The notes under the pieces: model-generated
What the model was told of the DNA's origin: nothing
The model's database searches: none
The model's input: only the letters and a program-made list of their open reading frames with translations
In this document: in pieces, positions 12,188 through 23,479 of the stretch
How the letters are laid out: every line of letters begins with the position of its first letter
How positions within the stretch are numbered: the stretch's first letter is position 1
Made by a program: the position numbers and the translations under genes
Assembly: GCA_037176885.1 (NCBI GenBank)
Contig: JAWWNJ010000042.1
Location: forward strand, 868,001 to 932,000
Reading direction: 5' to 3'
Length of the DNA: 64,000 nt
Source: Favolaschia claudopus
Taxonomy: Eukaryota > Basidiomycota > Agaricomycetes > Agaricales > Mycenaceae

Positions 12188-13279
12188 TCAGTAGTCGGAG
12201 CTAGACTCAGAAACGCCTTCGCTATCCCATTCAGATTCCGAGCCGGATCCTGTCTCAAAATCCAAATCCGACCCACTCTCCGATTCGTAGTCGTCTTCGT
12301 CAGAGTCCTCAGCAAAAACTTTGGACAGCCTTGGAATGGACGAAAATGCTGCTTCATAGGCCTCCCAAGGCGCGCCGGCAAGGAACTGGCGCTCCGTTAT
12401 AACTAATTCCTGCAATTTGCACGACGATTTCTTGATGAATGATTCAAGGGAAGCGATGGGTGAGTCGCCGAGTAATAGCTCCGAGATTTCTAGCTTCCGG
12501 AGAGCGGGCACGAAGAACGAGGTCAGAAATGCCAGAACAGGCGGAACTTTGTAGCAGATAAGGACCAGTGATTCCAAGCACGGAAGCTTGATTTCAGAGC
12601 CCTCGTAAACCTCTAGCTCCATCGTCCAAAGAGTTAGGCTGCAATGTACGAGTTGTGGCATCTGCTGCAGAACCGCGCAGCATTGTTCTGGCTCCACCGT
12701 ACGCATGGTCAATGAGGAGAGCTGCGCCCAGGGTAACTCGAATAGCAGCAGAGGAACATAGTTGATGTGCAGGATGCGGAGCTCTGGTACATTGGTCGAA
12801 AAGAATGCAGTGGAGGGGATTGGTACAGCGGTGATTACGGGTGGGGAAGGAAGCGTCAAGCCGAGACTGCGGAGCATGGGCATCGCTCCGCCTACTGTGT
12901 CGATGAAAGGTGCGGGAACGACAAAGGTCACGTCTTCCCATCGCGCACAATGCGGAACGATGGCAGAGATGATTCCGGATAGATTGAGCTGGCCATAGTA
13001 GTCGTTGATAAAGATAGTAAGCGGGTAGCCTCCAGACCTCTCCAGTCAAGTAGTGACCATTAGGACCTGGGCGTCTGGAGGGATACGCTTTGCATCACGG
13101 TACACAAACACGAGCGTGCTCCATAATTGCGGAGTGGCGAACGCAATTGCTCGCCATTGACGACAAATCTGGCCGAGAAGCGTCGGCGAAAGGTCTCCGA
13201 CCCACGGTGTGCCAACAGGCTCAGGGGGAAGATAGCGAACGAAGATTTCAGATACGATTTCGTTCGGGAGTGTTAACAC
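12188..13279 (-). pseudogene. F-box/LRR-type protein, 5'-truncated and with an internal stop
   Basis: On the minus strand an F-box motif (LTLPNEIVSEIFVRYLP, then CRQWRAIAFATPQLW) is followed by the leucine-rich body and acidic Ser/Asp/Glu tail typical of Agaricomycete F-box proteins. The frame is continuous from 13279 to 12188 except for one in-frame TGA at 13046-13048. It falls where relatives usually carry the Trp of a WLERSG-type motif (reading MVTT-stop-LERSGGYPL), so a single TGG to TGA change is the simple explanation. Upstream of the F-box the frame closes without an ATG, and the usual coiled-coil leader is missing, so the 5' end is also lost. The remaining frame is otherwise clean, which suggests recent inactivation. 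Confidence 0.8.
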
Positions 13280-13722
13280 TGGATACTTGGACGAACTGGG
13301 CCCTTCCTGCGCCAGTGGGGCTCAGCCCACCACCCTTCAGATACAATGCTGAGTGGGACTTGCCAAATTCTCCTCTGTGTCAAAAAAATCATTGCGGTTT
13401 CTTTGATGGTCGGGGAGCATCATGGCGAATTGCCCAAGCTTGCCCACCAAATTGGAGGATCGGCGGCGCAGGAAAGATATGTTGGAGCGTAGGGATTGAG
13501 AAGGGCAGGAAGAGTTGTTCAACGTCTTCGCTCGAAATACAGCAAGATTGGAGAATCCGAGGATTTCAAGGCTATCCAAGCAAGAAAGAATCTGAAAGAT
13601 GAGGAAGGAAGAAGAAAAAGGGTGTGACCGTGACGCTTTCAACCTTGCTCCCAACTTTCATCTCAAATTCAATGCCTCCGCGATAGCTCTTCCTCACAGT
13701 CAGACTATATTCGTGCCACAGG
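13280..13722. other. Intergenic stretch between diverging F-box genes
   Basis: The interval lies between the start sides of two F-box loci on opposite strands. A minus-strand frame at 13337-13654 has no domain and does not supply the leader missing from the pseudogene. Presumably the promoter of the plus-strand gene is here, but I see no clear TATA box. Confidence 0.4.
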
Positions 13723-15733
13723 ATGTTTTCGAACCTGCCCGCTGAGCTCGTAGATCTGATTCTGTCTTTTGTACATCCAACTGTGCTGGCGTGCGGCAAC
13801 GGGCGACAAAATTACCTCGACAAATCCTTAGCTATCACGTTGGGACGATGTGGACGGGTGTGCAGAGCTTGGATGCGTTCAAGCAGACGTATTCTCTTTT
13901 ATCGAGTTCATATCCGGCGCAACACCGCGCATGGATTCGCCAAACTCTTCAGAAAGCCCGAACGCCTCACTTTTCTCCCATACATGCGAGAACCCGGATT
14001 CGATTCCGACCTAGTCGAGGATCGTTGGATGGTCTCAGTACTTCCCAAGCTCGTGCGACATTTTCAAGCCACAATCCATGTCCTCGAGTACTCTTACCGC
14101 GCCACCTCGCTCCCTACCTCGCTCCCTCCATTCCCCCTCCAATCAATCACCCACCTCGGCATCTCCGGCGCTGACCAGCTCATGTTTGCAGGCCTTGTTA
14201 AATGCATCTCCAGCTTTCCTGCTCTCTCGCACCTTCATTTGTCGGCTAGTTCCATCACCGTCATGCCTGTCCCTGCTGCATCGCGGCCGCCGCCAACACT
14301 TCGATCCCTCGATCTGAACTTCTACAACCTCCGTCCGTTCCTGGCATGGCTAGAGACGGGGGAAGGTCTCCACATAGCTACCCTCAAATTATTCGTCCTC
14401 CACCACACTGAGTGGGGTCGTCCTATACATACTCCCGAAAAGCTCGACTATCTACCCCCGTTCATACGGCACCTCGGCGCCTCTTTAACCTCCTTGACAC
14501 TTGGATTCGCAAAGGGCTGGCAAGGGGGTCAGTATAGCATCTCCGTTTAACAAGTCCATTGATTACAGGGAATCCTGAAAATAATGACAATCACAAACAA
14601 AAATATTTGCAATTCCCGAAAAGGAAATTCGTGCTGCTGCGCTCCTTCTCGTCTTTTTCCAGCCACAGAAGCTTTCAGGCACTGCAGGAGGTCGTAAAAA
14701 TGCTTTTAGTATGCTACTCTAAGGATTTTGGCGGTACAAACTCGAGGGAAGACCAATGGAAGCTAAGCCAGCAATGCATTCACTAGTTGGACCGACTACA
14801 CAGGAAAATGACGCCAGATAGATAGCTATCCGGAAAAAGATGGAATATAACAATAGGAGAATATGGTACTCTACTCTTCCCCAAAGCTTGGGTTGAAACA
14901 GAGCTCAAATGAAGCTGTTGCGAGTCCCATTGACTGAGGCAATACAAGGGCAATAAGAACTGGAAGGGAGTACACATCAATTCAGCACCCCAGTGGTAGT
15001 ATTATGATTTATCTTCTAAATCCTCTTCTACTCTTCTTCATAGCGAGAAAGGCCGTCCAACTCGATGTAACGGGCACTAGATAGTTCACATCACTCTGCT
15101 GTTGATGCATCGAATTGCGAGCACAGAAAGGCACAGGTGAGGGCGGGTTGAACTCGAAGACCTCCAGAATGACCATATGCACTGTCCAGGACGTCAGAAG
15201 AAGGATTGCCGTGAGTTGAGAGCTCAAAAACAAGGAGAAGGAAAGGGAAGAACCCAAATTTCCTTTTTGGGAAACACAATTTTTTTATTCGTGATTGTCA
15301 TTATTTTCAGGATTCCCTGTAATACATCTGTACAGACGTGAGCGACATCGCAACCACTGGCTTCCTCAAATTCAACCCCAAGCTGCACACCCTCGCCCTG
15401 CAAAGCACCTACAAAAAGATCATGTCCATCTTCTCAGGCATGCACATGCCACCCGCCTTGTCACAACTCGTGCTCAGTGCATACAAGACCATAGATGATG
15501 ATATCATCTGGACCACGGACGACGTGGTAGAAGCCCTGAACGCTCGACTAGAGGGGACAACCAATACGAATATGACGGTGGATATCATTCATGTAGTACT
15601 GCGCCATTGGCTGCAGCAGGGCGTGCGGGCTCAGGCTGAGGAACTCGTATCTCAGTCTGGCAAATGGGGTGGAACAATAACGGTCATGTCCGAATCCTTT
15701 AGCCACTATCAGAAAAATGTGTGGAGTAGTTGA
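13723..15733 (+). CDS. F-box/LRR-like protein, 400 aa, intron occupied by a TIR element
   Basis: The protein opens with an F-box (FSNLPAELVDLILSFVHP, then GRVCRAWMRSSRRILFYRVH), followed by leucine-rich repeats (SITHLGISG, LRSLDLNFYNL, LTSLTLGFAKG). F-box proteins of this type bind SKP1 and present substrates to SCF ubiquitin ligases. Exon 1 is 13723-14527 and exon 2 is 15336-15733. The donor GTCAGT at 14528 and the acceptor TGTACAG ending at 15335 join in phase 1 to give an uninterrupted 401-codon frame. The 808-bp intron contains the whole 754-bp element at 14566-15319. Removing the element and one TA leaves an intron of 52 bp, the normal size in this window. The coding frame is intact, so the gene may still be expressed if the enlarged intron is spliced. 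Confidence 0.8.
14566..15319 (-). mobile_element. 754-bp TIR element, copy 2, inside an F-box intron
   Basis: This is the reverse-complement copy of 1179-1932, with equal length, the same CAGGG...CCCTG termini and TA on each side (14564-14565 and 15320-15321). It sits entirely within the intron of the F-box gene, about 38 bp after the donor and 16 bp before the acceptor, so both splice sites and the acceptor-proximal sequence remain. No transposase frame is present. Confidence 0.88.
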
Positions 15734-16481
15734 GCTCCCTTCATTCTGCAGCTAATATCAGATGAAATGCCTACAGTAAGGCCAGCTTATACAGATGCTT
15801 CAGCTCCATTTACATAAATAATGATGTTCCTACTGTGCAGCATCTGTAGTGATCCCGAAGACAATGTCTTTCGAATTCGAATCTGAGTCGTCCTCCGAAG
15901 AGAGTTCAAAGGAAGAGTCCGCATACTGAATTTCTTGCACTCCGAGTCGTAGTAAATACGCAGCGGCGTACACTCGTTTGTGGCAATCGTGCAAACTACC
16001 TTAGCCTCCGTTGAACCGACGAGTTCAGGTTTACAGATTTCTGTTCGAGCCGTGTGCGTTACCGCCAGTTGACCGTTCGGATTAACCTTGGATAAAGACT
16101 CGAATGTGACGTGACACTCGCGGTCATGTGGTGTGACGTTTCGCGGTCCTCGGCGATCGCGTCAGAGCGAAGGTGAAAATGGGTGATGGGTCGACGGTTG
16201 GAAGTGAGTTCCGAGTGCTAGAATAATCTCGTTGCGCCGTCTCTTGGCAAGGTGTTTTGAGACCGCAAACTGAATCTCTGACTACTTCCGCAAAAGTTTG
16301 AAAGCTTCTCGGATCATGTAGGAATCGATCTTGAGTGGACCTGCCAGAGTCCTACGCTGACTGGCGCTTACAATCGATTAGTCAACGGCCTGTTCCTCCC
16401 GACGCGGCGTATTTAATCTGCAACACTTTTACTGACTGCTTCAAGCTCCGAGTCGGACTCCCACCGCAACTCACCTGTGCA
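15734..16481. other. Intergenic stretch upstream of the DJ-1-like gene
   Basis: A minus-strand stretch at about 15840-15930 reads as an acidic Ser/Asp/Glu-rich peptide like the tails of the local F-box proteins and could be a scrap of one. The rest presumably carries the promoter of the gene starting at 16482. No clear element or RNA gene is visible. Confidence 0.4.
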
Positions 16482-17363
16482 ATGCCTCCGCAAACCCTCA
16501 CCGTCGCAGTCTGCCTCTCCGAGGGCGTCACTCTCTCCGACTTCGTCACCCCGATGGAACTCCTCACCACCCTCAACGACGGGTTCTACGAATCGGCCAT
16601 GAAGAGCGTTATGGCGGACGTGCCGTACCAAGTGGAAATCGACTACCTCGCACCGACGATGGAGCCGGTGGTCGGTGTCAAAGGACGTAACGCGCCGACG
16701 GTGAATCCGAGCTTGACGTATGACGCTGCGATGCATCCGGAGAGTGGGAAGCAGTTCGATATTATCTGGGTTCCTGCGGGTGGGTATTGAGTTGATTCTG
16801 AGATATCCGCGATCTGAGCCTGGGACGATTGTGCATAGGCCCGGGACCAGACTTCGACACGGGAGCAAGTCTCATTCCCGATTCAGAGATCAAGTTCATC
16901 GCGCAGCAGGCGCCGAAGGCCAAGTATGTCATGTCTGTCTGCACTGGCTCCTTCCAGCTCGCGCTGGCGGGGGTTCTCAGTGGAAAGCGCGCTACGACGA
17001 ACAAGCTCTGGTTCAATGTTGTTAAGGTATGTTATGTCTTTCTCATAGAGAGAAAGATCCCTAATGATATGTGTCGAGGCTGCAACGGCGAAAGATATCG
17101 AGTGGGTTCCTGAAGCACGATGGGTCGTCGCGGATGGCGGAAAAATCTGGACAAGCTCGGGAGTTGCGGCAGGTGAGATCCTCTATTGCTGGGGTTGCAC
17201 TGAAGTGGTTCAATTGTTTTGGGCAAAAGGTTCCGACATGGCATTGGCCTTTATCGAGCATCTTACCAATGCCAAGATCGCGCGCCACATTCGTGGAGGC
17301 TTCGAGATTCCTGAGGTGACGGAGAAGGACGATCCGTTTGCCAAGTTCCACGGGCTTATCTGA
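16482..17363 (+). CDS. DJ-1/PfpI family protein (ThiJ/isonitrile hydratase-like), 237 aa
   Basis: Four exons (16482-16779, 16839-17026, 17079-17172, 17230-17363) separated by introns of 59, 52 and 57 bp join in phase to 238 codons including the stop. The product shows the DJ-1/PfpI fold signature: an early strand VAVCLSEGVTLSDFVTP, the segment FDIIWVPAGPGPD, and the nucleophile elbow MSVCTGSFQLALAG with Cys134 as the likely reactive cysteine. The C-terminus (GSDMALAFIEHLTN) matches the helix after the domain core. Members include cysteine-dependent hydrolases, isonitrile hydratases and stress-linked deglycase-like proteins, and the true substrate cannot be read from sequence. No targeting signal is seen, so it is likely cytosolic. 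ATG 16482 is the first ATG in frame. Confidence 0.9.
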
Positions 17364-17554
17364 AAAGATCCAGAGGAAGCAGCTAGCTGAATGAAAATTG
17401 AACGGTCCATAACTCAAACAAATTGCCATAGTGTACTCGTATACCGACCATTTGGGGTAAAAAACCCGAATCCAGCACGAAATACACCCCACTCAACCCG
17501 AGAAAGAAGGAAAGTGTCGGTCCGACGCAGCGCACAGACCATACCATATATCCG

Positions 17555-18819
17555 TCATCTTGCGCGGGTAGCCTCCTTCGTGTACTCCACAATTTTCTGC
17601 ACACCGAGATCGGAGGCGCCATATCCAGGCATTGGAACACCGTTCAAAACGCTCTGGAAATTAACAGTTCAGTTTGAGGATGCAAGTTTGCTGGAAGAAA
17701 CACGGACCGTCTCGTTATTTTCACCGAACTCCACCGGAGCATCGAATACCAAACTACTAACAGCATCGCCATAGCGGTCGCAGAGGAACAATCCTCGTTC
17801 ATTCTTGAAGAGCGCATACAGCATATGCTCGGCGCATTCGTCCTTCAAGTGGAAAGCGAAGTTGATAGAGACCCGGTTAAAGGAGAGGGAAAACGCACCT
17901 GAGACACAGAGATCCATGGCAAGATGAGCCTTAAAATCCATCCCAATGGTGTAAGCAATCCATCGAAGTCGGTCGACGCTTGATGCGCGCTGGTACGAAC
18001 TGCTCCGGGATGAATGTGTATAAACGCGATACCCGGATTTTGTGCTGCGAAATACTACATAATCACATACGAATCAGGCTGAGAGTAAAGTGAGGCTTCA
18101 AGAATGGAAAAACAAACCGCAAACATCGCGTCGGTATAGTTGGAACTCATGATCAAGCTACGCAACGCCACAGCAAAGCGACCTTCACGCGGTTTGGTCA
18201 TATTCCCCAGATTCTCCAGGTCGGCGGGCTTCTTGGGACTGCCTCGTCCAGCACCAAGAACAGACATTACTTTGGCATCTTCGGAACGTGCCTGAGCTGC
18301 TTGCATGAGGGGGAGCAGCTCCTCAACCCAGACGAAACGTTGATAATAGCTAGTTCGGCGCAGTCTAAGACGAAGAACCTTGAAAAACCAACCCAGCTTG
18401 AAAAGGACGTACCGTAAAGCGAGGTGAAGATCAAGCCCCTCGCTGGTAACTCCAGGGTTCATCATGGAGTTGTACGAGGCAGTCATGACGAGAAAATTTA
18501 TCCGCTCGCATTTGGCCCGTATTTCTGAGCACGCAGCACGGACATTCTTCATCAGGCTCACATCGCACTGCACAAACTCATGTGTCCACTGGGTAGAGTC
18601 GGCGCCTCCATCAGGCTTCGGGAGGTGCGCAATTATATCCGCAGCGGCATGCTCATTGCGGCCCACGATGACGAGGTGGGCCCGTCCTTGAACGTACCGC
18701 GCAAAGGCCTCGAGCATACCTTGACCAACGCCCGACGTACCTCCAACAAAAACGGCGACAGGGACATATGAAGGATGGAAGGACGCGTTGGAGGCTTTGA
18801 CGACGGCCGGGGTTGGCAT
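17555..18819 (-). CDS. Short-chain dehydrogenase/reductase-like protein, 342 aa
   Basis: Five exons on the minus strand (18819-18413, 18349-18118, 18054-17899, 17842-17708, 17653-17555) splice in phase into 343 codons including the stop. The N-terminal Rossmann fold carries GGTSGVGQG (residues about 26-34), the usual cofactor loop, followed by VIVGRN and a CDVS segment that probably contacts NAD(P). The region that normally holds the catalytic YxxxK reads NYTDAMFAYFAAQNP, so the lysine is not in its standard place. This is the divergent subgroup common in basidiomycete genomes, and activity cannot be assumed. The upstream frame is open past ATG 18819, but only this start fits the family length. 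It is tail-to-tail with the DJ-1-like gene, 191 bp apart. Confidence 0.85.
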
Positions 18820-19301
18820 TTCTCTGACTTCTACACGTCGGGGGAATGGTGAGATGCAGGGGCTGAGTTGGCGAGGTTGGTGGCTTATAAAGACAAGTTC
18901 AACTGCGCCGGCACCGAACGACCAATCGGCAACGGCCGCTGATGTGATCCCGAATCCTTGAGTTGTTTCGCTATGATTGAGTGGTAGGTGAGTTGGTGAC
19001 CCGGTCAAAGAACATTTCATTGTCAGATACTACCACATCCCCAACTTTCTGCGAGCTAAATTTGAAGGAATGTTTTTTTTGGAGGGATGAATGACTTGTG
19101 AATGACGCTTACGTGAGCTACTATTACTCAGCGGGCCGCTCGATTTTCGGGATGCGCAAGAGTCTCGAGATCCCAAGGGCAATCTGAGAGAAAGGGAAGA
19201 CGCGAGGCAATAGCATTTCAGCGCAAAGCAAGTCTAGATGTGTTCCAACTTCGAATTCTTCTTCGTATACTTCATTTCCCGTCTAACCCCTCGCACCGAT
19301 C
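18820..19301. other. Intergenic stretch between the SDR and aminotransferase genes
   Basis: The stretch lies upstream of the SDR gene and downstream of the aminotransferase, both on the minus strand, so it should hold the promoter of the SDR gene. A T-run lies near 19072. No gene or repeat is visible. Confidence 0.4.
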
Positions 19302-22300
19302 TCAAGCACTTCCATACTTCTGCACGAACTTGGCATGGAAGCGTTCCAGCTTGCCAACATACTCTTCCACACCGGGGCAGAGACACGTCAGCCTGCACAT
19401 AACAACGTCAGCTCTCCACCCTTCCATCTCGCACCGACCGAACCACTCACCGATAATGCCACTCCCCCTCCTTCTGCCCAAACCCACTCCCCGGCACCAC
19501 ACAGATCCCCGTCTCATCCAACATCCCCAACGCATAGAACGCATCCGGCTCCTTGCCCTCCCCCTTCGCCGCCTCCAATGCCTTCGCACTCAGCGCAATC
19601 TTCGGGAACAGGTATAAAGCCCCGGGACTCTCGACGCACGACACGCCTGGAAGAGCGTTGAGCCGCTGGGCCATGATTTTCGTGCGCGAGGCGAGGGCGG
19701 TGTGGATGGCGTCGGTTTCGGATTTCCAGAGCGCGTAGGAAGCAGAGTTTTCTTTTGGTGGGCGGACCTGTTGTGTGTCATTGTCATCAGCGGTAATCCA
19801 CCAAGAAACCAAAAACGCCGCTTCTGCTAGAGACAGAAGCGACGGACGCACGTACCATACTATCCACCCCAATCTGGCCACTCACAGGCGGACACAGCCC
19901 TACACTAACCAACTTATACACCAGCGCCCGCACCTCCTCCCCCACATTAACCAGCTCGAAATACCCGCCCCGTCTCCCACACTCTCCACTCACGCCCTTG
20001 CTTATGCTGTGGAAGCTCACCAGCGGCACCTCCGACTTGAGGTCGCGCACGAGCTTCTTGAAGCTGACGAAGGACTGGGACTTGTCGTGGATGTTGTTTT
20101 GGTAGACCTCGTCGGCGAGGAGGACGAGGGAGTGTTTTTCGCAGAGGCGGATGAGGGAGGTCATGGTGGGGGCGGTGAGGAGGGCACCGGTGGGGTTGCC
20201 GGGGTTGATGATGACGAGGGCTTTCGGCGTCGTGCCTTCTTCCTGCAGGGGCGGGGTGAGGAGATCATGGTGTAAGTAAAAAGAATCAGCAGGAGATAGG
20301 GTGTTAGGGGGACGCACCTTGGCTTTTGCGAGCGCCGCCTCGATCGACTCGGGGCTTGTAGACCAGCCGGAGGATTCATCGAGGAGGTAGGGGATGGCGC
20401 GGCCGTGGTGTTGGGCGAGGGTTGCGGTGTAGAGCTAGACGAGATATAAATCAGCGTGATCCAATGACAATACAAAGAGAGGAAGGGCGTACTCACAGGG
20501 TACTGCGGAATGGGAATTAAAATCCCGCTTTCGGGGTTGGTGATGAGGAGGTTGATCCAGAGGGAGACGCCGGGAGAGGCGCCGGCGGTAAGGAAGATGT
20601 CGTCGGGGGAGGAGGGATGGCCGTCACGGTCTACGGAAGAAAGGAAGAAGGGTCAGCGAGGCATGATCCAGGCATGAAGGGGAGAGAAGATGAGGTGAAG
20701 ATGAGAATAAGTGGGGTCGAGTCTGCCCTTGCGCATGCAGTTCGTCAAGGCAGAGACCGAGGTGTGTCGGGAGCGCAAGCACGAAAGGCCCGAAGCTAGG
20801 GCAGTGCAACCGCCACCAGGAAGTAACGACGAGACGGGCTTGCGAAAGCGCAGCGCCAGCAAGTACAATTTCCTCGCATCCGATTTCCGCAAACGTTTGC
20901 GGTTGTGCGGTGGGTATGAATGGACACGACTGCAAAACAACCCATGCCAAGGCCGTCGCAGCATACCCGGTAAAGACAAATTGAGCAAGCACGAAGGTCT
21001 TGCGCGCGCGGGCAAGGCTGTACACCACCGAGAGCGTAACAGTATATGCGCATAGGCGGCCTCCCAGCTTCCACAAACAACGGAAAGTGCGGTCAAGCTT
21101 CCCAAAAAAGTGGTGGGAAAATTCATCGCGTTCGTATCCAAAGGCGCATACGAGGCGCTCGAGGTGAACGAACAGGGAAGCACAAATTGGTATGCCGCGC
21201 TCGTCCGTTGTATCTGTCCATCCGACATGTAGGATGTCGATTAGTGGTTTAATATGCTGCCCAGTACTCGTGATTCGACTGGTCTACGACGGCCGTTCTG
21301 CCTCGCTTACTCATGAATTGAGACGGATATACAGTATGCGCGTGTACTGCGCCAACGGAGTCTAGGGCGGATGAGAGTCCGCGAGCGACTCGATGGCATG
21401 TAGCATGAGCACTCCTATGCGCACAGCTGGGGTTTCATCCGCCTCCAAAAAACGACGGAAGCTGTCGCGTGCACTCGCAGCCAATCCTATCCCCATTATT
21501 CCCCATTCCCCTCGACGAGAAGAAAACAGATCACGGGAAAACACGAGCATCCAATGCCAACGCGGAAATTGGGTGGGGTCGTGAGAGGCGGCAGCGCGCG
21601 GGTCCGGTCGACGACGCGTTAAGGCGATAGATGCGCGGTCATCTGCCGATGTAGATGCAGATGCAGATGATGCCCTTCGCATCCGATGCTTCCGAGTCGC
21701 AAATGCGCCAGAAATGATGAACTTCGAGGAGCACCGACCAGACCACGTAGACAGAGATGACCCCCGCCACAGCAGAGATGAATGTTCGAAACGCCCTTCG
21801 TAACAGCCGGCAGCATCGTCGGTGGGCGACGACGGAGACTGTGCAGAATTCCAGGCCACATGGAAGGCCCTCTATTACATGGGCGCATTCGCCCGCAATG
21901 AAAGCCGCAGGAACGAGACAGAAGTGAGAGAAGTAATAGGTAGAACCACTCACCCGCAATGAACTTCGCGACGTTCTTGCGGATGAATGGTACACCTTGG
22001 CTGTGCGAGTACGCGCCGATGGAGCCGATCTCGTCCTGCAGTTCCTTTGCCCGAGCGACGACATCTGCTGGGAAGACACCGGGAGCGAGATCCGCGAGCG
22101 CAGGCCACTCAGTCAGCGCTGCGACCTAACCAAGGAATGAGTCGTGCATTTCGGCCAGCCGAACAACACGCACCTGCCGCGTAAAGGTGATAGGTGGCTG
22201 GTCGAGTCCCTTCTGCTGAGGATTCCCGATATTGCTTGAAATAACCTTGTCAAAGGGCAGATTGTGGTTCCCGCTTCGCAGCTGGTCGCGGTAGGTCTCC

Positions 22301-22470
22301 GCCTTGATTGCCAGCTCACCGCGGACGGCGTATTGGACCGTCTGGAGCTGGGAGTTGAGGGAGTCAACGGTGAGTGGTTGCATGAGTGTGGAGGAGGTGG
22401 AAAAAGCGAGTCTAGCAGCGCGAGATGGTTGTCGGAGCGGAGAAGAACGCAATGAGGCTAGGAGGACCAT
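19302..22470 (-). CDS. ALT1: Alanine aminotransferase, probably mitochondrial, 504 aa
   Basis: This PLP enzyme interconverts alanine and 2-oxoglutarate with pyruvate and glutamate. Seven exons (22470-22174, 22125-21954, 20630-20497, 20434-20318, 20242-19856, 19767-19451, 19392-19302) join in phase to 505 codons including the stop. The N-terminus is Ser/Arg/Ala-rich without acids (LLASLRSSPLRQPSRAAR), as in a mitochondrial presequence. The body shows SSNIGNPQQKGLDQPPITF, the loop LIINPGNPTG-like IINPGNPTG (about 251-259), DEVYQNN (about 284) and the PLP-binding lysine K322 in SISKGVSGECGRRGGY. The C-terminus ETGICVVPGSGFGQKEG is characteristic of alanine aminotransferases. Six introns are present. 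Five are 48-88 bp, but intron 2 is 1322 bp. The gene symbol follows the yeast name. Confidence 0.92.
20631..21952 (-). other. Exceptional 1322-bp intron of the aminotransferase gene
   Basis: The donor GTGAGT at 21952 and the acceptor TTCCGTAG before 20630 join codons FIA and DRDGHPSS in the order expected for the enzyme, so the intron call is firm. It is about 20 times longer than the gene's other introns. Minus-strand open frames of 191 codons (20653-21228) and 165 codons (21362-21859) lie inside. The latter ends in a helical, protein-like segment, but I recognise no family in either. I found no terminal inverted repeats. It may hold a nested gene, an alternative promoter for a form lacking the presequence, or an eroded insertion. 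Confidence 0.75.
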
Positions 22471-23479
22471 CGATTGAATTCAAGGCCTCGTGACGGGTGT
22501 GATGTAAGTACTGTTTTTATACTCTCCCAGCGCAGGGTAACTGGGGGATGGCGATACGCTGGGAGTGGGATGAGCCGGAGAGCAGCGTCGGCTACCATCG
22601 CTTGGGGTTTTTTGTAAACTTGAGCGGAGGAATCTTTACGTTTCGGGCCAATCGGAGTTTATGCATTTCCGGCCGAAGTTCCCGACGGCCTCGGTTCACT
22701 TCTCTTTTCTTTCCACCACCATGTTATCGCTGAGCGCTCCCTCGTCGAAATTTCAGCCCATTACTTGCCATCTTACTGTCAGCAATTCTTTACTCCTGGC
22801 TTGTTGGGAACATTTCTCGCTCGGAGATTCTCGGTTCATCTGTATCACTCCGATTCTAGCCTCAACTTTGCGACCCGACATCACTACTCGCGACTCTTCC
22901 GAAATTCCCCTTGGATAAGCAAAAGCGAACTCTGCTTAAACCCTGCTCGGACCGCCGCAACCCGCCCAATACTTAAATGTAATCGAACGCCGCGATCTAC
23001 CCTTCTCCAGTGGTTCAATTGAAGTCGAACAACACTGCTCCGAGTCGACGTGATTCTCTGATTCTCAACGCAATGACATTACTGTAATCATTAGTACGCA
23101 CAGCGTGCCATAATAATCAATGCAATTTTGTCCATGTTCAACGTTCCACTTCGGGGTGACATGGCCTGGCTTCGAATCGATCCTTATGAGGTGGGTGTTC
23201 TGTTTCCCAATGCTCGACCAAGTGATTTCATTGCGTTTATCAGCGCCGAATAAAAACAGTTCTGGTCCTGCTCAATTTCGGGTGGGGAATTGAACCCAGT
23301 GACGCAGCCTTGAACGCTGTCCACAATCGAATTCAAAATTGGTTACCACGACGCCCATTAAAGCTGCCCATCTACCCTTGACTGATTTCCAACTCGATCC
23401 CAGCGGATCTACCGAACTTGTTCTCATCATGATACCTTCGCGCTCCCTCCCACCCTGCCCCTCACTCTCTCCGCCTCCA
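22471..23479. other. Intergenic stretch between divergent genes
   Basis: The aminotransferase and the F-box gene at 23480 point away from each other, so both promoters should lie here. Short frames only. A B-box-like tRNA motif near 23285 was considered and rejected. Confidence 0.4.

Noticed and set aside
12594..13049. 151-codon minus-strand frame as a separate gene
   Set aside because: It is a shadow of the F-box pseudogene in another frame, and the true frame carries the family motifs.
20653..21228. 191-codon frame inside the aminotransferase intron as a real gene
   Set aside because: No domain, no splice model and a composition that may be GC-driven. Recorded only as a possibility.
23285..23345. 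tRNA-like B-box (minus strand GGTTCAATTCC)
   Set aside because: The T-stem pairs only three bases and there is no D-arm, anticodon stem or acceptor pairing.
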